A DNA stretch of 64,000 nucleotides from Paenibacillus pedocola (GTDB taxonomy: Bacteria > Bacillota > Bacilli > Paenibacillales > Paenibacillaceae). The position numbers and the translations under genes are program-made. The stretch spans positions 4,402,001 through 4,466,000 of the forward strand of contig NZ_CP134223.1 in NCBI RefSeq assembly GCF_031599675.1, in the 5' to 3' direction. Shown one piece after another: positions 17,834 to 25,614 of this stretch. The notes beneath the pieces were generated by a model. It was given only the letters and a program-made list of their open reading frames with translations. It made no database searches and was not told where the DNA came from. The number at the start of each line of letters is the position of its first letter. The stretch's first letter is position 1.

Positions 17834-18041
17834 ATATGGAGTCATTACGCAGAACATTTGGACCTCCGGCCGCTGTTGTCTCCGGATTTCTATGATTTAT
17901 ACCGCACAGCGGATAAAATCCGGAGACAAAGGCGGACGCTAACGCTCCTCCGATTCCAAATTTCTGCTCCATGACTCCAGCCTCTCTGGAGACTGCAAAG
18001 CGAAAAAGATTGCATACGGGGTGGCGGCAGGGGGAGAAGAA
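17834..18041. repeat. Palindromic repeat, copy 1 of a tandem pair
   Basis: This 208-bp unit is nearly identical to 18054-18260 (offset 219-220, two differences seen). It contains nested inverted repeats: outer TGGAGTCAT/ATGACTCCA (17837-17845, 17971-17979), middle ATTTGGA/TCCAAAT and inner TTGTCTCCGGATTT with its exact inverse. The short open frames across it in several phases look spurious. It has no transposase and resembles a MITE-like or structured intergenic repeat. Confidence 0.8.
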
Positions 18042-18053
18042 CCCGGAGGAACA

Positions 18054-18260
18054 ATATGGAGTCATTACGCAAACATTTGGACCTCCGGCCGCTGTTGTCT
18101 CCGGATTTCTATGATTTATACCGCACAGCGGATAAAATCCGGAGACAAAGGCGGACGCTAACGCTCCTCCGGTTCCAAATTTCTGCTCCATGACTCCAGC
18201 CTCTCTGGAGACTGCAAAGCGAAAAAGATTGCATACGGGGTGGCGGCAGGGGGAGAAGAA
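18054..18260. repeat. Palindromic repeat, copy 2 of a tandem pair
   Basis: Second copy of the unit above. The outer arms are 18057-18065 and 18190-18198, the middle arms 18075-18081 and 18174-18180, and the inner 14-bp arms 18095-18108 and 18135-18148. The whole would fold into one long interrupted hairpin of about 142 bases, followed by a 60-base tail that also repeats. Near identity of the copies suggests a recent duplication or gene-conversion-like homogenisation. Confidence 0.8.
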
Positions 18261-18314
18261 GCGGGCAGCAGCAAAAAAGAACTGTCATCTGACAGTCCCC
18301 TCGCACACAGCTTA

Positions 18315-18707
18315 TTAACACACTATAATATTAGGATTTCTACGGATCAGTTCTTTCTCAACCAGTCTGTACCGATGGTGGGCAATCGTACAAATAAGAG
18401 CATTGGGGCCGTTCATAAGGTTAAAATAAGCAGCTTTGAAAGCTCTGTCCAGACGTGATACGTTATCAATGTTAACTGCCGCCCCCCGATTTACGATGCT
18501 GAAATGACATCCGGTGCTGTTAAGCGCACTGACCCAGTAACGCAAGGGACCCACGATGTAATATACGCCTTCCCTCGTATGTACCAGGATAGACTGTGAT
18601 TCGCTAGTATTGCACTTAAGAAACATGATGTCCTGGAGTTCGACAGAGATGATCCCGCCAGATCCGTCCGGAGTTTCGGTCACGGATAAACAATTCACGG
18701 AACACAC
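18315..18707 (-). CDS. Stand-alone LytTR-type DNA-binding protein
   Basis: A 130-residue protein that resembles an isolated LytTR domain: ISVELQDIMFLKC, then a basic/hydrophobic beta pattern and the typical end FSIVNRGAAVNIDNVSRLD. LytTR domains bind direct DNA repeats, usually as part of response regulators; here no receiver domain is attached. The start is uncertain (GTG at 18707, other GTG codons within nine residues). It lies just upstream of the palindromic repeats and divergent from the propeller protein. Its target is unknown. Confidence 0.65.
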   Translation of the reverse strand: MCSVNCLSVTETPDGSGGIISVELQDIMFLKCNTSESQSILVHTREGVYYIVGPLRYWVSALNSTGCHFSIVNRGAAVNIDNVSRLDRAFKAAYFNLMNGPNALICTIAHHRYRLVEKELIRRNPNIIVC

Positions 18708-18847
18708 TCTACTTTCTTATTGATTGTTAAAAAGAAGACAATCCGTGCCAAAACAAAACACAGCACGACTTACATTTTTTTCTAAATATAATGCTATTAT
18801 ATTCAATATTTATCTAACCGTATAGCAAATTTTTAGAGGATTATAGC

Positions 18848-18970
18848 ATGAATCAGACAGCCAAAAACTTGGCTACGCTTTGCAGAAAGTTATGCCGAAA
18901 TGTTAATCAGAGAAACTGGTCGCCGATCGCAGTGAATCGTTGTAAATTCCCGATGGTTCTGCAATACTAG
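18848..18970 (+). CDS. Possible 40-residue small protein
   Basis: I find an open frame of 40 codons starting with ATG at 18848, with AGAGGA eight bases before it, ending 31 bases before the propeller gene on the same strand. The product is basic with three cysteines (start MNQTAKNLATLC, end FPMVLQY) and has no recognisable family. It may be a real small gene, a leader peptide or chance. Confidence 0.3.
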   Translation: MNQTAKNLATLCRKLCRNVNQRNWSPIAVNRCKFPMVLQY

Positions 18971-19001
18971 CTATAAATTATGAATTAAAGGGGATTAGAT
19001 T

Positions 19002-19880
19002 ATGGAACCCGTTGCACCTAAGGGCAGCTACTCACTGGTTGGCGCACGATCCGCTATCGCGGCAGGTTATCGTCATACCGTCGGGCTTCATTCGGACGGC
19101 ACCGTAACGGCTGTGGGCGATAATAAATATGGCCAATGCAATGTAAGCGGCTGGCGCAATATTGTGGCAGTTGCGGCGGGTAATGCTCACATAGGTAGTG
19201 CTCATACTATCGGACTTAAAATGGATGGTACGGTGGCAGCTGTGGGGTGGAATAAGTATGACCAATGCAATATAAGCGGCTGGCACGATATTGTGGCGCT
19301 TGCAGCGGGTTGGCGTCGTACCGTCGGGCTTCAATCGGATAGCACGGTGGTTGCTGTGGGCCGAAATAATGAAGGCCAATGTAATGTAAGCGGCTGGCGT
19401 GAGATCATAGCGGTTGCAGCTGGTGACTGGCATACTGCCGGGCTTAAATCGGACGGTACGGTGGTGATAGCCGGCAATAACCGGTATGGACAAAGCAATG
19501 TCAGTGACTGGCACGATATAGTGGCGGTTGCGGCGGGGTACCTTCATACCGTAGGGCTTAAATCAGACGGCACAGTGACGGCTGCGGGTTGGAATAAGCG
19601 TGAACAATGCAATGTAAGCAGCTGGCACGATATTGTGGCAATTGCGGCGGGTAGTAGTCATACGATCGGGCTTAAATCTGACGGCACGGTGGCGGCTGCG
19701 GGCTGGAATGAGCATGGGCAATGTAATGTAAGCGGCTGGCGTGATATTGTGGCGGTTACAGCGGGTTGCGCTCATACGATCGGGCTTAAATCAGACGGTA
19801 CGGTAGTTGCTGCGGGTGATAATCAGAATGGACAATGCGATATAAACGGCTGGCGTGGCATCCAACTGCCCGGCAATTAG
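19002..19880 (+). CDS. Seven-repeat RCC1-like beta-propeller protein
   Basis: This 292-residue protein consists almost wholly of seven repeats of about 41 residues with the pattern GLKSDGTVVAVGDNxxGQCN, then VSGWRDIVAVAAGxxHT. The repeats begin at about residues 30, 75, 116, 157, 198, 239 and 280. This is the RCC1 signature with shorter blades than the eukaryotic protein; seven blades would close one propeller. There is no signal peptide or membrane segment, so it should be cytoplasmic. The DNA repeats too, which permits copy-number change by recombination. The start ATG follows AAAGGGGA. The binding partner is unknown. Confidence 0.85.
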   Translation: MEPVAPKGSYSLVGARSAIAAGYRHTVGLHSDGTVTAVGDNKYGQCNVSGWRNIVAVAAGNAHIGSAHTIGLKMDGTVAAVGWNKYDQCNISGWHDIVALAAGWRRTVGLQSDSTVVAVGRNNEGQCNVSGWREIIAVAAGDWHTAGLKSDGTVVIAGNNRYGQSNVSDWHDIVAVAAGYLHTVGLKSDGTVTAAGWNKREQCNVSSWHDIVAIAAGSSHTIGLKSDGTVAAAGWNEHGQCNVSGWRDIVAVTAGCAHTIGLKSDGTVVAAGDNQNGQCDINGWRGIQLPGN

Positions 19881-19902
19881 TTATCCGTACATATAATTAT
19901 GA

Positions 19903-19938
19903 AAGCCATGCGACTATTTCTCTCGCATGGCTTATGTT
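19903..19938. terminator. Bidirectional intrinsic terminator
   Basis: AAGCCATGCGA (19903-19913) and its inverse (19923-19933) form an 11-bp stem with a 9-base loop. It lies between the convergent propeller and peptide-binding-protein genes and a T-rich stretch follows on the plus strand. Confidence 0.75.
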
Positions 19939-19943
19939 TTGAG

Positions 19944-21542
19944 TTATGGTTTAAAATAACCCCTTGTATAATCTATTGATTCATCATAGTCTACGTACAC
20001 ATTTTGGATATTGGGCTTGTGCAAGACATCTGAGGTGTAGTAATAGAGCGGGATAATGGCCATTTGGCTGATGAGCAGCCGCTCCGCTTTTGCATACAGA
20101 TGCATTCGCTCACGGGGCTCGGGCTGCTGCCGTGCCTGCCGCAGGTAAGTATCATATTGCTTGTTACTCCAGCCAGAATCATTATCCGAACTCCAGGAGG
20201 CGAACAGTTCCAGAGAAGAGGCTGGATCGTTATAATCTGCCGTCCACCCGGCTCTGGCTATCGAATAATTCTGATTAATACGATTATTGAGCATCTGCTC
20301 CCAGTCCTGGACCTCTACAGTTGCAGTAACCCCCAGATTCTTCTCCCAATTGTTAATTATCTTCGCGGCGATGAATTTATGATTGCCTTCGTTCACAATA
20401 ATTGAGAACTCCGGCATCCTCGCAAGTCCTGCTTCCTTCAGTCCCTCCTGGAGCAGCTTCTTGGCTGTTTTAACATCTTCATTAAAGTATGGCTGATCTG
20501 ATAATTCTGACCGGTAGGTCTGCATAGTCCCATGAATTGTCAGTGGAACAAAGCCAAAAGCCGGCGTGCCGTAGCTAAGTGCTTCGCGGTCAATTGCCAT
20601 GGCTAGAGCTTGACGAACTTTTAGATTGTTAAAAGGGGCTTGAGACAGATTAAATTGATAGAAATAGGTTGAACCCGTAGGCATTTCATAAAGTTCGCTT
20701 GAGGTTGGTGAGCTTAACAAGGAATAATCAAGAGGACCGGTCCCCCCACCGCCTAGCCAATCGGTTTCACCATTTATGTAGGCCGCTGTAGATGAGTCAC
20801 TTCCCGCTGATGGAACAAGAAACTGAACTTCTGAGAATTGAATCTCCTTTGCTCCATAATAGTTGGAATTCTTGACCAAGACGATTTTGTAAGTGTCCCA
20901 TGCTGCAAGCTTGAAAGGGCCGTTTGTTACAAAAGACTTTGTGCTGCTTGCCCAGTTTTTATTGGCTTTGGCCACTGCTGCATTAACCGGAAGGTAGATA
21001 CTTTCCGCAAGCATCTGAAGGAAGGTATAGTTTTTCTCTGCAAGAGTAACTTGAAGCGTATAGTCGTTCAGCGCCTTTATCCCTACTTTTGAGGCGTCTT
21101 TCTGCTTGCCGTTGTGATAGCTCTCTGCCCCGGCAATCATGAACATTTTGAATGCCAGACTATTGGAAGCTTGCGGGGACAACGCCCTTTTCCAGGCATA
21201 TTCGAAATCCGATGCTGTTACAGACTGCTGGTTACTCCATTTGGCACTGGATCGCAGCGCAAAGGTGTACGTCTTGCCGTCATTGGATATTTTCCAAGAC
21301 TTCGCTATTCCAGGCACTGCCTGACCGGACTCATCCAGACGGACCAAGCCTTCAAATAAGCCTTTAATTACCGAAGATGCCGTATCATGAACAGCTGGAG
21401 CAGGATCAAGCACTGCAGGAATAGCGTCCACACCAATCCTTAAGACCTGCTTCGCTCCTATCGCTGATACCTCCTTGCCTTCCATCACACTAATACTCAT
21501 AAGCAAGCTCAAAGCCAAAAGCACGTGAAGCAGCTTTTTCAT
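19944..21542 (-). CDS. Oligopeptide-binding protein (OppA/DppE-like), orphan and without lipobox
   Basis: A 532-residue family-5 solute-binding protein (YTFALRSSAKWSNQQSVTASDFEYAWKRA, VRQALAMAIDREAL) that should bind peptides or similar ligands. The N-terminus is a signal peptide, but no cysteine lies near it. It looks cleaved after a VSAIGA-like site rather than lipid-anchored, unusual for a Gram-positive binding protein. No permease or ATPase gene is adjacent. It may supply a permease encoded elsewhere, act as a receptor, or be secreted. The start follows GAGGGGG. Confidence 0.85.
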   Translation of the reverse strand: MKKLLHVLLALSLLMSISVMEGKEVSAIGAKQVLRIGVDAIPAVLDPAPAVHDTASSVIKGLFEGLVRLDESGQAVPGIAKSWKISNDGKTYTFALRSSAKWSNQQSVTASDFEYAWKRALSPQASNSLAFKMFMIAGAESYHNGKQKDASKVGIKALNDYTLQVTLAEKNYTFLQMLAESIYLPVNAAVAKANKNWASSTKSFVTNGPFKLAAWDTYKIVLVKNSNYYGAKEIQFSEVQFLVPSAGSDSSTAAYINGETDWLGGGGTGPLDYSLLSSPTSSELYEMPTGSTYFYQFNLSQAPFNNLKVRQALAMAIDREALSYGTPAFGFVPLTIHGTMQTYRSELSDQPYFNEDVKTAKKLLQEGLKEAGLARMPEFSIIVNEGNHKFIAAKIINNWEKNLGVTATVEVQDWEQMLNNRINQNYSIARAGWTADYNDPASSLELFASWSSDNDSGWSNKQYDTYLRQARQQPEPRERMHLYAKAERLLISQMAIIPLYYYTSDVLHKPNIQNVYVDYDESIDYTRGYFKP

Positions 21543-21682
21543 TCATAATCCCCCTCTATCGCTACTAAATTTAACCATATTCAATCATAGCACGAAATCA
21601 TTCAGCAGGAGGGTCCTAACGGGGATGGAATCTGATATTTTATTAACTGCGAAGCCATGCTTTTATTCGGGCAAGCCGTAGC

Positions 21683-21727
21683 AAAAAGAGCCCTCCATCA
21701 TGTTCTAAGAACACATGAAAGGCTCTG
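21683..21727 (-). terminator. Intrinsic terminator of the GH65 operon
   Basis: AGAGCC and GGCTCT (21687-21692, 21721-21726) close a long hairpin that includes the TGTTCT/AGAACA pair in its centre. A T5 run follows on the minus strand, 30 bases after the esterase stop. Confidence 0.8.
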
Positions 21728-21756
21728 CCTTGGCGTTCATATCAAAAAAAGTTGAA

Positions 21757-22554
21757 TTATTTGACGTAGTCGTTCATCTGCAGCCAGGAAGCGCAGGCTC
21801 CCGTCCAGCCGCTGGTATGCGGCTCCCCGGTGGCGAGCCCCAAACCATGTGTCCCGTGGGTATAGACATGAAGATCAAACGGAACCCCCTGGCGGCGCAG
21901 CGCAGCGGCGAGCAGCAGGCTGTTCTCCACCGGCACACTCTCATCATCCGCGGTATGCCAGAGGAATGCAGGCGGTGTATCAGCTGTAACTTGCAGCTCG
22001 CCGCTGAGCTGACGGACCAGCTCCTCAGCGGGATGCTCTCCGAGCAGATTGGCCTTTGAACCTTCATGCGTCACGCCTTCCATCATGGAAATGACCGGGT
22101 AACAAAGGATCGAGAAATCCGGCCGGCAGGACTGGCGGTCCAGTTCCTCGCCCGCTTCCGGATTCCCCCGGTCAAATAAGCTGGAAGCAGTCGAAGCCAG
22201 ATGTCCCCCGGCTGAGAATCCCAGGATTCCAAGCCTGCCCGGATCAATTCCATATTCATCTGCCCGCAGGCGGATAGTGCGCAGCGCTCTCTGAGCATCC
22301 TGCAGTGCACTTGGATATTGATATGGTGCTACGCGGTAACGCAGCACAAAGGCTGAAATCCCGAGCGTATTCAACCACTCGGCTACTGGACCTCCTTCAT
22401 GATCTGCACGCAGCCAATAGCCGCCTCCCGGACAGATCAATACTGCGGCATTCCCCTTGCCTTCCACCAGATACGGCGTAATCGCCGGACAATCTTCCTC
22501 GCTGCTTCCCAGTGCTCCCGGAGCCCCCTCCGGCCATAACAATAATGTTTCCAT
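21757..22554 (-). CDS. Alpha/beta-hydrolase, carbohydrate or acetyl esterase type
   Basis: A 265-residue esterase of the Aes/BD-FAE type. It has the oxyanion segment (VLICPGGGYW), a nucleophile elbow (GILGFSAGGHLAST), the acid region (LWHTADDESVPVENS) and a catalytic His near the end (HVYTHGTHGLGL). It has no signal peptide and is probably cytoplasmic, where it could remove acetyl groups from imported oligosaccharides. It is the last gene of the operon with two GH65 enzymes and a phosphoglucomutase. The second in-frame ATG (22554) is preferred because GAGGG abuts the first one. Confidence 0.85.
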   Translation of the reverse strand: METLLLWPEGAPGALGSSEEDCPAITPYLVEGKGNAAVLICPGGGYWLRADHEGGPVAEWLNTLGISAFVLRYRVAPYQYPSALQDAQRALRTIRLRADEYGIDPGRLGILGFSAGGHLASTASSLFDRGNPEAGEELDRQSCRPDFSILCYPVISMMEGVTHEGSKANLLGEHPAEELVRQLSGELQVTADTPPAFLWHTADDESVPVENSLLLAAALRRQGVPFDLHVYTHGTHGLGLATGEPHTSGWTGACASWLQMNDYVK

Positions 22555-22636
22555 CTGCATCCCTCAAGCTTTCTTCTATAATAGAATAATTAGTCTAAGG
22601 AGTTGCTTTACCCTCGACCATTAGTCTATCAAGCCC

Positions 22637-23266
22637 TTACAATTCATGCAATCCGGTAATGACAAGATCCGCCTCACGCAGCACGTCCGTTCTGCCGATG
22701 CCGACCACCTGCATGCCTGCCGCTTTTCCTGCTGCCACTCCCGCTTCCGCATCTTCGAACACCACACAATCCCGGGGCTGCAGCCCAAGCTCATGGCAGG
22801 CCGTCTGAAACACCTCTGGATCCGGCTTCGCTCTGGATACTTTGTTGCCGTCAACAACAGCGTCGAACATCCCGGCAATATTCAGCTTACCCAGAATAAA
22901 CAGCGCATTTTTGCTGGCTGAACCAAGAGCGATTCCCACACCCTTTTTCCTCAGCCTGATCAGATACTCTCTTACGCCGGGCAGCAGCTCAGACTCATCC
23001 AATTGCGAGATGTATTCTACATAGAGACGGTTCTTCTTCTCCGCCATCTCAAGCTTCTCGGCCTCCGTAAATTCCATGCTGCCAATCTCCAGCAGAATAT
23101 CGAGCGACGCCATCCGGCTGACTCCCTTCAGCCGTTCATTATGTTCTTCTGTAAATTCGAAGCCAAGCTCTCCGGCCAGTGAACGCCAAGCCAGAAAATG
23201 ATATTTAGCCGTGTCCACAATTACACCGTCCAGATCAAAAATTGCGCCTTTCATTTGCTCCAGCAT
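22637..23266 (-). CDS. pgmB: Beta-phosphoglucomutase
   Basis: A 209-residue HAD-superfamily mutase that interconverts beta-glucose 1-phosphate and glucose 6-phosphate. The catalytic Asp pair is in IFDLDGVIVDTAKYHFLAW, the family signature. The later HAD motifs are seen as LGSASKN, KPDPEVF and FEDAEAGVAAGKAAGM. It lies 68 bases after two GH65 genes. Inverting GH65 phosphorylases release beta-glucose 1-phosphate, which this enzyme feeds into glycolysis. GGGAGG precedes the ATG at 23266. Confidence 0.94.
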   Translation of the reverse strand: MLEQMKGAIFDLDGVIVDTAKYHFLAWRSLAGELGFEFTEEHNERLKGVSRMASLDILLEIGSMEFTEAEKLEMAEKKNRLYVEYISQLDESELLPGVREYLIRLRKKGVGIALGSASKNALFILGKLNIAGMFDAVVDGNKVSRAKPDPEVFQTACHELGLQPRDCVVFEDAEAGVAAGKAAGMQVVGIGRTDVLREADLVITGLHEL

Positions 23267-23334
23267 GTTTTCCTGTCCTCCCTAATCTTGAACATTCTGC
23301 AAAGACTATAAAGCGCCTTGCTGTTCATCTGCGG

Positions 23335-25614
23335 TTATTGCCCCTGCCAGCTGCAGCGCAGCCGCACTCCCGGCCGGCACAGCTGCCGTTCACCGCCAAA
23401 CGTAATCAGCGCCAGGGCATTACGATTACCCGTAGCTGCAGTCACTGTAATCTCATTACGGCTAATCCGCAGCCTGAAACCGTCCCCATGCAGGAGCAGC
23501 GGCAATTCCACGGCATTCCAATGCTCCGGCAATGCTGGTTTGATGTAGAGCGCCTCACCGTCAAACTGCACGCCCGCAAAGCCGAGCACTGCCGCCATCC
23601 AGGCTCCCCCATTAGCAGCCGGATGCGTTCCGCCAATATAGAGGTCTCCGACATACTGCTTGGACTCTCCGGTAAGATCCACGGTTGCGGTCCGCATAAA
23701 ATAAGGATACCCCCAATCCGGCGAACCGATATCGGCGGCCACCAGCGCATAGATACACGGGCTGAGGCTGGAGCCGTGCTCTGTCCGAGGCTCATAGAAC
23801 TCCCAGTTCGCCTGCTTCACTTCCTTGGAGTAGGAGCTTTTGAACAGATTAAGCATCAGCACAACATCGGCTTGTTTCAAAATAGTAGTTGTCGTCGCCA
23901 GGCCATTGCCCCCGCCCCAATATTCGTTTTTGTGGATGACTCTTGATTTCAGTTCTGCGAGCCCCACCTCTTCCAGCTGGAAATAGCGGTCGAATTGCTC
24001 GATTAGCAGTGTTTCCGGATCGGGCTGCGGCACATAGAAGCTGTCCAGCATCGTTTGGAATTCTTTCAAAAACGGGCCGTCCGCGAATTGCCCGGTCAGC
24101 TTCCGGAACTCCTTCGGGAATTTGGCCTGCAGCAGATCTGCACTCTTTAGCGCTACCTCCAGCGTTTCTTTCACCAGGGCATTCGTGAACGCATTGTTGT
24201 TCACCCGCTCATGATATTCATCCGGCCCGGTAACATCGAGAATCTCATACCGCTGTTTGACCGGATTATAGTAGGCATAAGAATAGAAGAAGCGCGCACA
24301 TTCCCAGATCACCTCAGCACCACCATCTGTCAGTAAGGTGTCATCTCCGGTGAACATCACATACTGCCAGATCCCGTGCACCACGTCTGCACTGATATGC
24401 ACCTGCTTGTCGCGGAAATAGGTGCGCACCCTGCGGCCGGTAAACACATCATTAACATTGAAAAGGGTACAGGCATCATCACCGGAATCCTGGCTTTCCC
24501 AGGCGTAGAACGCGCCTAAGAATCCGTATTCTGCCGCCTTCTGTCGCGCCCCTTCCAGCGTATGGATGCGGTACATCAGCAGATTACGGGCTGTCCTGGG
24601 ATCACTATGGAGGAAAAAAGGCAGCATGAACATTTCCGTGTCCCAGAACACAGCGCCTTTGTACACTTGCCCCGACAGCCCCCGGGCCGGTATCGAAACT
24701 TTCTCCGACCGGGTTGGCGCAATAATCAGCAGCTGATAGATGCTGTACCGCAGCGCAAACTGGGCGGCATCATCCCCTTCAATCATACAATCACTCTGCA
24801 GCCATCTCTCCTCCCATGCATCACGGTGAGCCTCAAGCAGACGATCATAACCCGCTTCTTCCGCCGCACGGACATTCCGCTCGGCAAGTATAGCCGGATC
24901 GCCGCCGGCATCAAGCCCCGTGTAGACCGCGGCAAATTTAAACCATTCATATGTCTCTCCTGCTCTGGCATCGAATGAGATTACCCGGATTGCACTGTCA
25001 CCGGCTGTTTCTTGTGCATCGAAGCTGAATACTGTCCTTTCAGCTACTGACACCGACACCCCCAGCTCACCAGTAACCGCACTTGAGCGGAGCACGCCTT
25101 CCACGAACTGCTCCTGCCGCGCATACAGATGCGGGCCGTTTATATCCCATACATCCCCATCGATTCCGCTCTCAATCTCAATCCGGCAATCCGCCGTACT
25201 GCGTATGCTTAGCTTGCCGGCCAGTAGATGCAGCTGATCCATGCTGATGAACCGTTCAGCAGTGAATACCAGCTGTCCGCCTCCGGCGAGGCCGTATACC
25301 GTCTCCCGTTTGTGGACTGCGCCGCGTATATCAAGCTCCTGTGTATGTGTCTCGGGCTCAGTATCCAGCACTCCGAGCTGCTGTCCGTTGCAGCTGAGTC
25401 TGGTGAACAGCCCGTTCGGGGCGTTCACCGGCTCGCGCCACTTCCCGCCGGCCTGATCATATACACCGGCCAAGGTGACCGCGGCAAGCTGTTCCTTGCC
25501 GAATTCCTCCAGCGTACCACGGTATCCCATATAACCGTTGCCGGTCATAAATTTATTCCCGTTCGTCGTGATCCGCTCCCGGTCAAAAACCTGATCCTGT
25601 ACGGTCCAGCTCAT
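23335..25614 (-). CDS. GH65 disaccharide phosphorylase, second copy
   Basis: A 759-residue glycoside hydrolase family 65 enzyme. The catalytic acid lies in VTGPDEYHERVNNN, and the phosphate-binding loop HGSSLSPCIYAL suggests a phosphorylase rather than a hydrolase. The frame is open further upstream, but the ATG at 25614 overlaps the stop of the preceding gene as ATGA, and translation there gives MSWTVQDQVFDRERI, the usual GH65 N-terminus. The substrate may be maltose, kojibiose, nigerose, trehalose or another alpha-glucoside. No signal peptide is seen, so it acts on imported sugar. Confidence 0.92.
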   Translation of the reverse strand: MSWTVQDQVFDRERITTNGNKFMTGNGYMGYRGTLEEFGKEQLAAVTLAGVYDQAGGKWREPVNAPNGLFTRLSCNGQQLGVLDTEPETHTQELDIRGAVHKRETVYGLAGGGQLVFTAERFISMDQLHLLAGKLSIRSTADCRIEIESGIDGDVWDINGPHLYARQEQFVEGVLRSSAVTGELGVSVSVAERTVFSFDAQETAGDSAIRVISFDARAGETYEWFKFAAVYTGLDAGGDPAILAERNVRAAEEAGYDRLLEAHRDAWEERWLQSDCMIEGDDAAQFALRYSIYQLLIIAPTRSEKVSIPARGLSGQVYKGAVFWDTEMFMLPFFLHSDPRTARNLLMYRIHTLEGARQKAAEYGFLGAFYAWESQDSGDDACTLFNVNDVFTGRRVRTYFRDKQVHISADVVHGIWQYVMFTGDDTLLTDGGAEVIWECARFFYSYAYYNPVKQRYEILDVTGPDEYHERVNNNAFTNALVKETLEVALKSADLLQAKFPKEFRKLTGQFADGPFLKEFQTMLDSFYVPQPDPETLLIEQFDRYFQLEEVGLAELKSRVIHKNEYWGGGNGLATTTTILKQADVVLMLNLFKSSYSKEVKQANWEFYEPRTEHGSSLSPCIYALVAADIGSPDWGYPYFMRTATVDLTGESKQYVGDLYIGGTHPAANGGAWMAAVLGFAGVQFDGEALYIKPALPEHWNAVELPLLLHGDGFRLRISRNEITVTAATGNRNALALITFGGERQLCRPGVRLRCSWQGQ

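Noticed and set aside
17834..18260. Possible CRISPR array
   Set aside because: Only two long units with near-identical content throughout; there are no short repeats with unique spacers.
17832..18321. Several short reading frames across the tandem palindromic repeat
   Set aside because: They repeat the same peptide because the DNA is repeated, occur in several frames and strands, and lack ribosome sites.
18848..18970. Toxin-antitoxin reading of the small frame next to the propeller gene
   Set aside because: The small product shows no toxin-like membrane helix or known antitoxin fold, and the propeller has no toxin features.
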